DNA of 64,000 nt from Synechococcus sp. Nb3U1 (GTDB lineage Bacteria > Cyanobacteriota > Cyanobacteriia > Thermostichales > Thermostichaceae): assembly GCF_021533835.1 (NCBI RefSeq), contig NZ_JAKFYQ010000001.1, positions 1,990,427 through 2,054,426 on the forward strand, written 5' to 3'. The translations under genes and the position numbers were made by a program. Below, one piece after another: positions 35,658-45,169 of the stretch. Within the stretch, counting starts at the first letter, position 1, and the number at the start of each line of letters is the position of its first letter. A model generated the notes under the pieces. The model was not told where the DNA came from and did no database searches. It was given only the letters and a program-made list of their open reading frames with translations.

Positions 35658-37249
35658 GCCACCCTTTCTGGAGGCATTCCATTCCAAAGACACAGGAAGA
35701 AGGTGTCTCTTCATCCAGAATTGATCCTGCCACCGAATTGGTCAGTTCTGAGCAGATGCGGCAAGTGGAGGAGCGCCTTTTTGCTGCCGGGATGCCCGTT
35801 GCGGCTCTGATGGAAAAGGTGGGGCTGGCGATTTTCGCCCAATTACAAAGGGATTTTCCGCAGGCCCATCGGGTTGGGATCCTCTGTGGGACGGGGCACA
35901 ACGGCGGCGATGGGTTGGTGGTGGGTCGGGAACTGCTACTGTCCCAAAAAACTGTAAAAGTTTGGCTGGGCAAGCCGGATCTGAAGCCACTGACGGCAGA
36001 TCATGCCCGCTACCTCAAGGCTTTGGGGGCCGAGTTTGTCACAGATATTGGGGAGTTGGCAGATTGTGACTTGCTCATCGATGCTCTTTTCGGGATTGGT
36101 CTGAATCGGCAGTTGGCGGATCCCTGGGTGGGGGCGGTGGGGTGGGCTAACTCCAGCGGGATCCCGATTCTTAGCCTCGACTTGCCTTCGGGCCTTAACG
36201 ATCAAACGGGGCAGATCTGGGGCTGCTGTACACGGGCAACTCGCACCTATGCTCTGGGCCTGTGGAAGCGCGGGTTATGGCAGGAGGCAGCTTTGCCTTG
36301 GGTGGGGCAGTTGCATCGCATCGAGTTTGGCATCCCGGGCTGGGCCTTGATAAAGCCAGAGGGATCCCCGAATATCCCCCAGTTGTTGCTGCAGCCTTGG
36401 TCTCACTTCCCGCCGGCTCCCCCTCTGGATACCCACAAATATCGCCAGGGATCCCTGTTGATCGTGGCCGGTTCGGCGGCCTATGCGGGGGCATCTGTGT
36501 TGGCGGGGTTGGGGGCGCGCGGGAGTGGGGCGGGAATGGTGACAATGGCGGTGCCAACTGAGTTGAAACCCCTGATCCATACTGTTTTGCCGGAGGTTTT
36601 GGTGCATGCCTGGGAAGGGATCCCCTCTTTGCCGCCGGTCTCAGAAAAGCCCTTTCAGGCGGTGGCACTGGGGCCAGGTTTGGGAGAAACCCGTTTGCCT
36701 CTGCTGGATGTCCTATTGCGGGATTGGACGGGGATCCCGTGGGTGGTCGATGCAGATGGGCTGAATGGATTGGCGCAGCTAGGGGTGGATCACTTGCGAC
36801 AGCATCGGATTCAGGCAATTTTGACTCCTCACCTGGGGGAGTTTCGACGCCTGTTTCCAGGGATCCCCTTAGACGATCGGATTGAGGCAGCTCAAAGGGC
36901 GGCGACCCGAAGTGGGGCAGTGGTGGTGTTGAAGGGATCCCGAACGGTGATCGCGGCCCCTAGTGGCCGGTGTTGGCTCAATCCGGCCAGTACCCCGGCT
37001 TTGGCCCGTGGTGGCAGTGGTGATGTGTTGACGGGGTTAATCGGGGGGTTGTTGGCCCGCTGGGGTGGACAGGGATCGCTCATAGACGAATCGATCCTGC
37101 TCAGTTGTGCTTGCGCGGGAGTGTGGTGGCATGGCCAGACGGCTTTACAACTGGTGGAAGAACGCGGTCTAACGGGGGTAGATCCAGCTCGGTTAGCGGA
37201 GCATTTGCCCCAGGCGCTGCAAACTCTCCAACAGGAGCAAGCAGGTTAG
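35654..37249 (+). CDS. nnr: bifunctional NAD(P)H-hydrate epimerase / ADP-dependent NAD(P)H-hydrate dehydratase
   Basis: Nnr repairs damaged NAD(P)H hydrates: the N-terminal domain (residues 25-235) epimerises R and S forms, and the C-terminal domain (250-525) dehydrates the S form using ADP. N-terminal marks are SEQMRQVEERLFAAGMPVAALMEKVG, GILCGTGHNGGDGLVVGREL and LPSGLNDQTG. C-terminal marks are HKYRQGSLLIVAGSAAYAGA, LGPGLG, VVDADGLNGL, ILTPHLGEFRRL, VVLKGSRTVIAAP and ARGGSGDVLTGLIGGLLA. At 531 residues it is full length. The start overlaps the VOC stop (ATGA), so its translation may depend on ribosomes passing the 24-bp repeat array. Confidence 0.96.
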   Translation: MSHPFWRHSIPKTQEEGVSSSRIDPATELVSSEQMRQVEERLFAAGMPVAALMEKVGLAIFAQLQRDFPQAHRVGILCGTGHNGGDGLVVGRELLLSQKTVKVWLGKPDLKPLTADHARYLKALGAEFVTDIGELADCDLLIDALFGIGLNRQLADPWVGAVGWANSSGIPILSLDLPSGLNDQTGQIWGCCTRATRTYALGLWKRGLWQEAALPWVGQLHRIEFGIPGWALIKPEGSPNIPQLLLQPWSHFPPAPPLDTHKYRQGSLLIVAGSAAYAGASVLAGLGARGSGAGMVTMAVPTELKPLIHTVLPEVLVHAWEGIPSLPPVSEKPFQAVALGPGLGETRLPLLDVLLRDWTGIPWVVDADGLNGLAQLGVDHLRQHRIQAILTPHLGEFRRLFPGIPLDDRIEAAQRAATRSGAVVVLKGSRTVIAAPSGRCWLNPASTPALARGGSGDVLTGLIGGLLARWGGQGSLIDESILLSCACAGVWWHGQTALQLVEERGLTGVDPARLAEHLPQALQTLQQEQAG

Positions 37250-37442
37250 TTGTCCATGCCGTGTCGCAGGCGGGTAAAGACCCGAAGCATAGCCCAAACC
37301 CCCCTGCTTTCTTCCACCCACCCTCCACCCGGTCAAGGGCACAGGAATAGCACTCCATTTCACACAAGTTCACACAAGGACGATATCCTGCGAACGGGAA
37401 GGAGTGACCTGTCGGCTGAGCGGGCCCAATCGCTGCCGATAA

Positions 37443-38519
37443 CTAGGGAGTGGCCACCGAGACGGGGCGATTTTGCAGAAAGGATCCCCGCAGTTGGCCA
37501 CAGGCGGCATTGCCATCTAAGCCCCGGGTTTGGCGCACACTGGCCCGCACATGGTGTTGCTCTAGCTGTCGGACAAACTCTTCGACCCGTGTCGGGTGAG
37601 GGCGTTGATAGTCGGCCTCGGAGATGGGGTTGTAAGGGATCAAGTTCACATGCAGCTGTACCCCTGACTGACTGGCGCTGCGCAACAGTTCCGCCAATTG
37701 CCGGGCATGGACTGGCAGATCATTAACCCCCCCCAGCAAGGTGTACTCAAAACTCACCCGCCGCCGGCTGCTGAGCATATAGTCTCGGCAATCCTGGATT
37801 AAAGACTCCAATGGATAGTGGACTGCCGACGGGATCAACTGTTGCCGCAGATCCTGGTTAGGGGCATGGAGACTGACGGCCAAGGTGATGTGCAAATCTT
37901 GCTGGGCTAGCCAGGGAATTTGGCGGGGAACACCGACGGTAGATAGGGTGATGTGCCGCTGGCCGATGCCCATATCTTGGTTAAGACTGCGAATAGCTTG
38001 CACGACCGTATCGCGGTTGAGCAGAGGTTCTCCCATGCCCATAAACACAATATGGCTAACGCGGCGGCCAAAATCCTCCTGCACCGTCAAAACCTGATCC
38101 AAAATTTCATGCAGCTCCAGGTTGCGACGATAACCCATTTTGCCTGTGGCACAGAAGTTGCAGGCCATGGGGCAGCCCACCTGAGAGGAGACACACACCG
38201 TCAGACGCTTGCTGGTCGGGATCCCCACCGTTTCGATCAACTGCCCATCCCTCAACCCCAGCAGATATTTCACCGTGCCATCTCGGGCTTCCGTCCGTTG
38301 CACCATCTGGGATCGCCCCACCGGGTAGTTCTGCAGCTTCTCCCGCCACCCTTTGGGAAACACCGTCACCTGCTCCAGAGAGCGGATCCCTTTTTGGTAA
38401 ACCCAGTCGTGGAGTTGTTGCCCACGATAGGCAGGTTGACCTTGGGCAATGGCCCAGTCTTTTAGTGTGGATAAAGATTGCCCAAGCAGGGGAATGGATG
38501 GGGCGGACATAAATCTCAA
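37443..38519 (-). CDS. rlmN: 23S rRNA (adenine2503-C2)-methyltransferase, radical SAM
   Basis: RlmN methylates C2 of A2503 in 23S rRNA and A37 in some tRNAs. The [4Fe-4S] radical-SAM motif CxxxCxxC is in [13 protein letters not shown]. Other marks are [19 protein letters not shown] near the N-terminus, [60 protein letters not shown] and near the C-terminus [18 protein letters not shown] with the catalytic Cys. At 358 residues it is full length. It is monocistronic, with a 193-bp gap before nnr and a 298-bp gap before divergent leuC. Confidence 0.97.
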   Translation of the reverse strand: MRFMSAPSIPLLGQSLSTLKDWAIAQGQPAYRGQQLHDWVYQKGIRSLEQVTVFPKGWREKLQNYPVGRSQMVQRTEARDGTVKYLLGLRDGQLIETVGIPTSKRLTVCVSSQVGCPMACNFCATGKMGYRRNLELHEILDQVLTVQEDFGRRVSHIVFMGMGEPLLNRDTVVQAIRSLNQDMGIGQRHITLSTVGVPRQIPWLAQQDLHITLAVSLHAPNQDLRQQLIPSAVHYPLESLIQDCRDYMLSSRRRVSFEYTLLGGVNDLPVHARQLAELLRSASQSGVQLHVNLIPYNPISEADYQRPHPTRVEEFVRQLEQHHVRASVRQTRGLDGNAACGQLRGSFLQNRPVSVATP

Positions 38520-38736
38520 ACGACTCTCAAGCGAGATCAGAGGTATGGTGGCTTGGCTTCTCCACTCTAGCCCCTTTCCTCAACCCAACCCCGAAGCCAT
38601 GTTTGACCAAAAAGGGAAGAATCCCCCAGCTTCTCTCTCTTCCTCCGCTCAAAGCGGGATGGCCAAAGACTATCTCTCCCTCTTGTTGGCCTGATGAGTA
38701 TGCGATGAGTATACGTTTGCCCTGTCCCATACTCCA

Positions 38737-38762
38737 TTCGGCTTGACAAGCTCCCAGCCGAA
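38737..38762 (+). promoter_or_regulatory. inverted repeat in the leuC upstream region
   Basis: TTCGGCT (38737-38743) and AGCCGAA (38756-38762) form a seven-base inverted repeat around 12 bases, 55 bases before the leuC start. A TTGACA lies inside the loop. It could be a regulator site or a leader hairpin. A short tandem GATGAGTATGC repeat is just upstream. Confidence 0.35.
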
Positions 38763-38817
38763 GATGACATTGGAAATCTATCAGAAATCTGCCTGGGGTC
38801 TAGAGGAGAGGGGGAGG

Positions 38818-40221
38818 ATGAGCGAGAGGACGTTATTCGATAAGGTGTGGGATGCCCATACGGTGCGCATTTTGCCCTCCGGGCAGACACAACTGTTCAT
38901 CGGCCTGCACCTAATCCACGAAGTCACCAGTCCTCAAGCTTTTGCCATGCTGCGGGAACGCCATCTGCCCGTTCTCTTCCCGGAGCGTACCGTCGCCACC
39001 GTCGATCACATCATTCCCACCGAGAATGTGGCCCGTCCTTTTGCGGATCCCTTGGCAGAAGCGATGATTCAGGAGTTGGAGCGCAACTGTCAGGACTACG
39101 GCATTCGCTTCTACAACAGCGGCTCCGGTAGACAAGGGGTCGTCCACGTTATTGCCCCGGAGCAAGGCCTGACACAACCGGGGATGACCATTGCCTGTGG
39201 GGACAGCCATACTTCTACCCACGGAGCCTTTGGCGCGATTGCTTTTGGCATTGGCACCAGCCAGGTACGGGATGTGTTGGCCAGCCAAACCCTTACTCTG
39301 TCTAAGTTGAAGGTGCGCCGCATTGAGGTGAACGGTCGCCTCGGCCCTGGGGTTTACGCCAAAGATGTGATCTTGCATATCATCCGCAAGTTGGGGGTCA
39401 AGGGCGGCGTCGGCTATGCCTACGAGTATGGGGGCAGCGCCATTGAGCAGATGAACATGGAAGAGCGCATGACCCTCTGCAATATGTCGATTGAGGGGGG
39501 GGCTCGCTGTGGCTATGTCAACCCGGATGCAGTGACTTTTGAGTATTTACAGGGACGAGACTTTGCCCCTCAGGGCGCTGCTTGGGAGGAGGCAGTAGCT
39601 TGGTGGCAGGGTCTGGCTAGCGATAGCGATGCTGTGTATGATGACCGGGTGGTCTTTGACGCTGCCGATATTGCTCCAACGGTCACCTGGGGGATTACCC
39701 CCGGCCAGGGGATCGGGGTGGATGAGCGGATCCCTGCGCCGGAGAAGCTGTCGGAAAGTGAGCGGGTTTTGGCCCAAGAAGCCTATGCCTACATGGATCT
39801 AGAACCCGGCCAGCCGATTTTGGGTACGCCGGTGGATGTGTGCTTCATCGGCAGTTGTACCAATGGCCGCTTGAGTGACCTGCGGGAGGCCGCCAAGATC
39901 GCCAAAGGTCGGCAGGTGGCAGCGGGGGTGAAGGCTTTTGTGGTGCCCGGGTCGGAACGGGTAAAGCAGCAGGCGGAGCAGGAAGGCTTACAAGAGATCT
40001 TTGAGGCGGCAGGATTTGAGTGGCGGGATCCCGGCTGCTCCATGTGTTTAGCGATGAACCCCGACAAATTGGTGGGTCGGCAACTCAGCGCCTCTTCGTC
40101 GAACCGCAATTTTAAGGGGCGCCAGGGATCCGCCAGCGGACGCACGCTGTTGATGAGTCCAGCCATGGTAGCGGCGGCGGCGGTCAGTGGCAAGATCGTC
40201 GATGTGCGGACATTGCTTTGA
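38818..40221 (+). CDS. leuC: 3-isopropylmalate dehydratase large subunit
   Basis: LeuC with LeuD isomerises 2-isopropylmalate to 3-isopropylmalate in leucine synthesis, through a [4Fe-4S] cluster. From ATG 38818, preceded by a GGGGGAGG Shine-Dalgarno, the product is 467 residues, the usual length. The frame is open further upstream but without conserved sequence. Motifs are [58 protein letters not shown] and [13 protein letters not shown], giving the three cluster cysteines, and [12 protein letters not shown]. leuD does not follow; the next genes are unrelated. Confidence 0.97.
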   Translation: MSERTLFDKVWDAHTVRILPSGQTQLFIGLHLIHEVTSPQAFAMLRERHLPVLFPERTVATVDHIIPTENVARPFADPLAEAMIQELERNCQDYGIRFYNSGSGRQGVVHVIAPEQGLTQPGMTIACGDSHTSTHGAFGAIAFGIGTSQVRDVLASQTLTLSKLKVRRIEVNGRLGPGVYAKDVILHIIRKLGVKGGVGYAYEYGGSAIEQMNMEERMTLCNMSIEGGARCGYVNPDAVTFEYLQGRDFAPQGAAWEEAVAWWQGLASDSDAVYDDRVVFDAADIAPTVTWGITPGQGIGVDERIPAPEKLSESERVLAQEAYAYMDLEPGQPILGTPVDVCFIGSCTNGRLSDLREAAKIAKGRQVAAGVKAFVVPGSERVKQQAEQEGLQEIFEAAGFEWRDPGCSMCLAMNPDKLVGRQLSASSSNRNFKGRQGSASGRTLLMSPAMVAAAAVSGKIVDVRTLL

Positions 40222-40250
40222 AGACTGTGAAGATATTAGCGCTAGCCTGC

Positions 40251-40342
40251 CGCGAGGGGATGATCCTTCGGGTCATGCGGTGGTAGCCGAGCGAATCGTG
40301 GGATCCGGGTTTCGCGCGAGGGGATGATCCTTCGGGTCATGC
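40251..40342 (+). repeat. two 28-bp direct repeats with UUCG hairpins
   Basis: The 28-bp sequence at 40251-40278 recurs exactly at 40315-40342. It contains GGGATGATCCTTCGGGTCAT, which can fold as a short stem with a bulge and a TTCG tetraloop. There is no T-run, so it is not a normal terminator. It lies between leuC and the convergent channel gene, where a transcript end or stability element would be useful. Confidence 0.75.
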
Positions 40343-40403
40343 AGAGCACGATCCAGAACCGCTGTAGGGGCGGATCTCAAGCTCAACTCTAGACCTAGAA
40401 GAC

Positions 40404-41873
40404 CTAGACGCGGGGAGCCTGTCGAGCGATCACCACGATCAAGTCGTCCTCCAAAAGCTCGGTATCTGCCGGGGGATTGACCAAGGAAGTGCGGGATCCC
40501 CCTTGGCGGCGTTCTAGGGCGAGCAAGATGCCATCAAAGTCCTGTTTGGCTCGCAGGGATCCCTGGGCAAAGGTGAGTCCCGCCCATGTTTTCGGCAAAG
40601 GCACTTTATAAAATTGGTTGCCGATCTGCACCGTGAGCAATTCCGACAGGATATCTGTAAGGCCACGGTTGCGGGTGGAGGTGGCGATCAGGTGGCTGGT
40701 CATTTCGTCGCCGACGACCACATCTTCTACCCCGGCGACCCGCATTTGCACATCGTTCTTGCGATCCAGCAATTGGGCACAGGTGTGAATGCTGGGGTTG
40801 AGCTTCTCGATCGTCAGGGCGGCCAGCACAGTGCGGGCATCGCGGTCTTGGTCACTACGGGGGCGTGTAGAATCCGCCAGCAAGATGGCCTGGCTAGCCT
40901 GTCGAATGCCAATGCTCTCCAGTACGTCCAAAGCGGTATAGTCCCCTGTATGAAAGTAGAGCTGGGAGCGATCGACCTTGCGCAGATCCCGCTCCGGGGT
41001 TTCTACAAATTCCGCCACGATCACGATCGGGCAATCCCGCAGCTTTGCATCCGATTGCAACTCCTCGATCACCAAATGCCCGCTGCGATTCCAGCCACAA
41101 ATGACGATGTGCCCGCGTAGCTCATCCAACTCCATCAGGCGTACCTCAAGAGCCTCCCTCAGCCGCTCGATCATCACTGCCGAGACAATCCCCGTCAAGA
41201 CCGCAAACATGGTCAAACCGCTCAGGGTCACCACCAGCGTCACCAGCCGTCCTGCGCCGGTGCTGGCTTCGGCTCCGATTGGTTCTGCCGCAATCATGGT
41301 GAAGACGCTCCACCAAAAGGCTTCATTCAGGTTGGAAAAGCTACCGGCAGGATCCCCTTCAAATTGGTAAATGGCCAGGGTGCCGCCAATGAGGATCAGC
41401 CCAATCACCAGGAAAATGCCGATCTGCAAACTGAGACTGGTGGACAGGGGGCCAGCCCGCCGGGCGAGGCGACGATTCAGGAGAATACCCAAGCGCAGCA
41501 GGCGCAACAACCGTAACAGGCGCAGCCCCCGCCACAGCGGCACCACCGAGAGAATATCCAGCCAGTAGTTCTGAAAAAACCGGGCTTTGCGATGGGCCGT
41601 CCAGTAACGTAGCGACAACTCCAGCACGAACAGGCCGTTGATCCCATCCCCCAACCGCTGCAAAGGCTGACCTAGCCCTGTGCGGTTCAGTTCCGCTTCT
41701 GCCACGACGAGCAGGACTGAAGCCACGATCAACCCCATCAACAAAAACTCCAATCCAGGTTCCTGCAGCAGTCGCGACACTTGATCTTTGAGGGTTTGCT
41801 GAGAAGAGGAAGTCGAGGAATCGCGGGAACGGAAGCTGGGCAACGGCAGCATAGCAAGAGCCCTCGGTTGCAA
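40404..41873 (-). CDS. ion channel with C-terminal TrkA-N (RCK) domains and non-canonical filter
   Basis: The 489-residue protein has a voltage-channel-like transmembrane part: FLLMGLIVASVLLVVAEAEL, LSLRYW, an S4-like run of Arg every three residues (RGLRLLRLLRLLRLG), then LQIGIFLVIGLILIGGTLAIYQF and the pore. From about residue 265, ELRGHIVICGWNRSGHLVIEEL begins a Rossmann RCK/TrkA-N domain that binds a nucleotide and gates the pore, and a TrkA-C-like part ends the protein (LPKTWAGLTFAQGSL). The pore loop reads SVFTMIAAEPIGAEAST where K+ channels have TVGYGD, so selectivity is uncertain. It resembles CASTOR/POLLUX-type architecture. It is followed 26 bases upstream by the NHL gene end. Confidence 0.86.
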   Translation of the reverse strand: MQPRALAMLPLPSFRSRDSSTSSSQQTLKDQVSRLLQEPGLEFLLMGLIVASVLLVVAEAELNRTGLGQPLQRLGDGINGLFVLELSLRYWTAHRKARFFQNYWLDILSVVPLWRGLRLLRLLRLLRLGILLNRRLARRAGPLSTSLSLQIGIFLVIGLILIGGTLAIYQFEGDPAGSFSNLNEAFWWSVFTMIAAEPIGAEASTGAGRLVTLVVTLSGLTMFAVLTGIVSAVMIERLREALEVRLMELDELRGHIVICGWNRSGHLVIEELQSDAKLRDCPIVIVAEFVETPERDLRKVDRSQLYFHTGDYTALDVLESIGIRQASQAILLADSTRPRSDQDRDARTVLAALTIEKLNPSIHTCAQLLDRKNDVQMRVAGVEDVVVGDEMTSHLIATSTRNRGLTDILSELLTVQIGNQFYKVPLPKTWAGLTFAQGSLRAKQDFDGILLALERRQGGSRTSLVNPPADTELLEDDLIVVIARQAPRV

Positions 41874-41899
41874 TCAGGTCGTAGGCAGGCAGCAATATC

Positions 41900-43828
41900 C
41901 TACAGGGCTCCCACCGGCGCGGGAGTGGCTGGTACCGTGGGGGCAAGGCTTAAGCGGCGCAATCCTGGCAATCCGGCATCCGCCACCACTACACTGCCAT
42001 CCGGCAACAGAGCCAGAACCGAGGGCTGTTCAAAGCGGGCCTGAGCAGCGGGGCCATCCTGCCAGCCGGGCTCATTTTGGCCTGCCAAGGTAGAGACTTG
42101 CCCTCTGGGATTGAGGCGACGAATGCGATGATTCTCTCGATCGGCCACCCAGAGGATCCCGGTGGCATCAAAGGCCAGCCCACTAGGGAACTGAAAGCGG
42201 GCCTCCGTCAGAGGGCCATCCGCATAGCCCGCCTCTTGCCCCGATAAGGTGGTCAGTTGCCCGCCGGGCGATAACACCCGAATGCGATGGTTGCCTTGAT
42301 CCGCGATCCAAACCCGTCCGTTGGCTTCCACGGCAATGGCTGTTGGTTGAGACAACTGCGCTTGCTCTGCCGTGCCATCCGCGGATCCCGCCTGCCCCGT
42401 ACCGGCCACAGTCGTGACTTCCCCTTCAGCGGTGATGCGGCGGATGCGGTGGTCAGCCCGATCCGCAACATAAAGGCTGCCATCTGGCCCCAGCGCTAGC
42501 CCAAATGGCGCACGAAATTGGGCCTGAGTGGGATCCCCATCCCGGTATCCGGCCACACAGGTGCCAGCAAAGGTAGTGACTTGTTGCTGTCTGTCGATAT
42601 GGCGTAGGCAATGGTTGCCACTGTCGGCCACCCACAACCCCCCCTCGGGATCCCAGAGCAGCCCTTGAGGCGCGTCGAATTGTGCCTGATCAGCTGCCCC
42701 ATCCTGGTAGCCAGCTGTGCCGGTACCTGCCCAAACTTTCAGCTCTCCCTCGGGAGAGAGACGAAAGATCAAGTTTTGGGCTGCATCCGTCAAGTAAAGA
42801 TACCCCTCAGGATCCACGGCAATGCCGCCGATCTCTTGCACCGAGATTGGGGATTCTGTTTCAGCGTTGGCAATGGAAGTACTGCTGATCGGTAAGGTTT
42901 CTACGATCCAAGCTGGCGTTACTGTGGCGGTGGGTGTGGGAGAGGGACTGGGGGAAGGCGTCGCCACCGGCCAATCAAGGACGAGCGTGCCCAGGCCCTG
43001 CCCTGAAGCATCTGCAAGGGCCACCCAGACAGAACCCGACAGGGAAGAAGGGGGCATCACCGTCAGGCGGCCATCGCTGCGGGAGCGGATCTCTCCCCTT
43101 AAGGGTCGATTGGGGCTGGTGACCGGAGCAAAGAGAACTGCTTCCACCCGTTCCAGATTTTCCCCTGAGAGCAGCAACGGTTGCCCCGGAGTCACCTCTG
43201 GAGATCTGGCATGGAGTAAAGGCACTTCCACCTCGGAGAGCACCAACAGGGAAAGGCGGCGACTGGCACTGTTGTTGGTACTGCCGCCAGAACCGCTGGG
43301 CCGAGCAGAAAGGGTCAGGGATCCCTTCCCTTGCGCCAGAGTGGTCGAGCCTCGATAGGCGATGGCACTTAGCTCCGCTTCCCCAGCGGGGGGATGGGTA
43401 AAGGTGAAGGTGGCAGGCTGCCCTTGGCGCAGGGTGGCAGTGGCGGTTTGGCGATAGGAGCCCCGGGTAATGCTCAGGTCGATCCCTTCTACCCCCGGCC
43501 ACTCAGAGGTGCGAGCCAGCCAACGATCCACTTCTGAGGCCGGTAGCTGTGCCACCAAGTCGGATCCCTGTTCTTGGAGCAACAGCACAATGCGGTTGTC
43601 TGGCACCGATAAACCGGCCTGACGGGCTTGTTGCAGAGTCAGAGCATCCGCCGCAGGCGGAGATGGGCTGGGGGTTAAAACCGGTTGTAGAGCTGAGGGC
43701 GGAACAACACTGGGGGGCAGGGTCGAAGAAGAGAGATTGCCACAAGCAGAGAGAGCCAGTACTAGGGCACCCAAAACAGGCAGAGTTGGCGGCGTAGAAG
43801 GAACCCGTCGTGGCATGATCCGACTCAT
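41900..43828 (-). CDS. NHL-repeat lipoprotein
   Basis: The 642-residue protein has a lipoprotein signal ending ALVLALSAC-GN (lipobox LSAC), a Pro/Ser-rich linker, an N-terminal region with an IPT/Ig-like segment (SPEVTPGQPLLLSGENLERVEAVLFAPV), a Pro/Ser/Thr linker (PSPSPSPTPTATVTP), and from about residue 325 five or six NHL units of the type QFDAPQGLLWDPEGGLWVAD-SGNHCLRHI. These make a beta propeller, often for ligand or protein binding outside the cell. It should be anchored to a membrane facing the periplasm. No catalytic residue is visible. It is downstream of a 504-bp gap. Confidence 0.9.
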   Translation of the reverse strand: MSRIMPRRVPSTPPTLPVLGALVLALSACGNLSSSTLPPSVVPPSALQPVLTPSPSPPAADALTLQQARQAGLSVPDNRIVLLLQEQGSDLVAQLPASEVDRWLARTSEWPGVEGIDLSITRGSYRQTATATLRQGQPATFTFTHPPAGEAELSAIAYRGSTTLAQGKGSLTLSARPSGSGGSTNNSASRRLSLLVLSEVEVPLLHARSPEVTPGQPLLLSGENLERVEAVLFAPVTSPNRPLRGEIRSRSDGRLTVMPPSSLSGSVWVALADASGQGLGTLVLDWPVATPSPSPSPTPTATVTPAWIVETLPISSTSIANAETESPISVQEIGGIAVDPEGYLYLTDAAQNLIFRLSPEGELKVWAGTGTAGYQDGAADQAQFDAPQGLLWDPEGGLWVADSGNHCLRHIDRQQQVTTFAGTCVAGYRDGDPTQAQFRAPFGLALGPDGSLYVADRADHRIRRITAEGEVTTVAGTGQAGSADGTAEQAQLSQPTAIAVEANGRVWIADQGNHRIRVLSPGGQLTTLSGQEAGYADGPLTEARFQFPSGLAFDATGILWVADRENHRIRRLNPRGQVSTLAGQNEPGWQDGPAAQARFEQPSVLALLPDGSVVVADAGLPGLRRLSLAPTVPATPAPVGAL

Positions 43829-44332
43829 CCTCTCCTACAGACTGGAGATTGGCGGAAACCCAAACTTACTAGCCCGCAACCAGAAGCTGCCTGCTCTCTC
43901 TGTCTGAAACGCTAGACTATCTTTCCCAAACGAGGCCCCGGGCGAATTGGGCAAATGCCCCAACCCCTGAACGCGATTCATGATTAACCACCCTCACCCA
44001 CAGGTGAGCCACACTCCTCACTTCCTCTATCCTTACTCGAATCCCCACCGAAAGGCTAGATGAAGAAGCGAAAAGACGACCGGGCTTGAAATGGCAAATT
44101 CACCGAATGGAGCAGGGATTCTCTAGGATCCCGTTCTACTCATCCAGCATTAGGGATCCAACCCACAATTGCACCGGGATAGCCACCATACCTAGATATT
44201 CCCTACCATTCTATACAAAATACAAAATAGGCTGGAGCGATGGCTAAGCCCCTGGGCGTGGAGGTGCTGCGAATGTCGTTCAATGTTTTGGGATAAAGTT
44301 GGGCCTAGCCTTTCCTGTTGCGCCAAGAACAC
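43829..44332. other. 504-bp intergenic region, no gene recognised
   Basis: It lies between the 3' end of rpiA and the 5' end of the NHL gene, both on the minus strand. I see no credible open frame, tRNA or terminator. An ACTCCTCAC stretch near 44010 recalls the Yfr1 core but lacks its flanking hairpin and terminator. A small ACAAAAT direct repeat is near 44215. Confidence 0.45.
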
Positions 44333-45025
44333 TCAAGAGGGAACCAAGCTTTCGATCCCATCCTGGAGCGCGATGATGGCTTCTTTGGCCATGCCGATGA
44401 ACAGGCCATGCTCTACCACCCCAACCGTGCCCTTCAGTTGATCGGCAATCTGGGCAGGATCCGTCATGGGGCCAAACTGGCAATCGAGAATGTAGTGCTG
44501 CTCGTCCGTTAGGTAGGGATCCCCTTTCTCATTCAGTCGCAGCACCGGGGTACACCCAATCGCCTCCACGCGGGCAAAGGTGGCTTTCCACCCAAACCGC
44601 ACCACTTCCACCGGCAGGGCAAATCGAGTACCCAACTGGGTCACTTTTTTCGAGGCATCGGCGATGATGATCAGCGCTGCGGCGCTGGCCTCCACCAACT
44701 TTTCCCGCAGCAAGGCCCCACCGGCCCCCTTGATCAAATTCAAAGATCCGATCTCGATTTCATCAGCCCCATCGATGGCCATATCCAAATGGGGTTGCTC
44801 TTCTAAAGTGGCCAACGGGATCCCGAGGGAACGAGCTTGTTCGGCTGTACGAACCGAGGTGGGCACCCCGATCAGCTGCAGCCCCTCCGTCTGCATCCGC
44901 TCAGCCAGGGCACTGACCGCAAAAGCGGCGGTGGATCCCGTACCCAAACCCACCACCATGCCAGATTGCACCTTATTGGCGGCAGCCCGAGCGGCAGCTT
45001 GCTTCAATTCATCTTGTGTGGCCAT
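44333..45025 (-). CDS. rpiA: ribose-5-phosphate isomerase A
   Basis: RpiA interconverts ribose 5-phosphate and ribulose 5-phosphate in the Calvin cycle and pentose phosphate pathway, so in a cyanobacterium it is central to carbon fixation. Family motifs are VGLGTGSTAAFAV, GVPTSVRTAEQARSLGIPL, LDMAIDGADEIEIG, LIKGAGGALLREKLVE and IADASKKVTQLG. At 230 residues it is full length. It has its own start at ATG 45025, and a 145-bp gap separates it from rimO upstream. Confidence 0.97.
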   Translation of the reverse strand: MATQDELKQAAARAAANKVQSGMVVGLGTGSTAAFAVSALAERMQTEGLQLIGVPTSVRTAEQARSLGIPLATLEEQPHLDMAIDGADEIEIGSLNLIKGAGGALLREKLVEASAAALIIIADASKKVTQLGTRFALPVEVVRFGWKATFARVEAIGCTPVLRLNEKGDPYLTDEQHYILDCQFGPMTDPAQIADQLKGTVGVVEHGLFIGMAKEAIIALQDGIESLVPS

Positions 45026-45169
45026 TCCCGGTTCCTCTTTCGCTGAGCCCCTTTCGCCTGCGGAAATCCTTCCATTGGGACAGAAGTTAACGCACTAGCA
45101 GTGTAGGCTAAAAGGCTAATCTCCAAAAGGCTGATCCATTGATCTCCCGACCGCCCATCCACGGACGTG

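Noticed and set aside
35291-35677. Minus-strand protein ELSSFALA repeat
   Set aside because: It is open only because the 24-bp repeat has no stop on either strand; the flanks lack coding character and it opposes two real genes.
40251-40342. Rho-independent terminators
   Set aside because: Each hairpin has a TTCG loop but no T-run follows on either strand.
43990-44060. Yfr1-like small RNA (ACTCCTCAC core)
   Set aside because: The core differs from ACTCCTCACAC, and no flanking stem-loops or T-run terminator are present.
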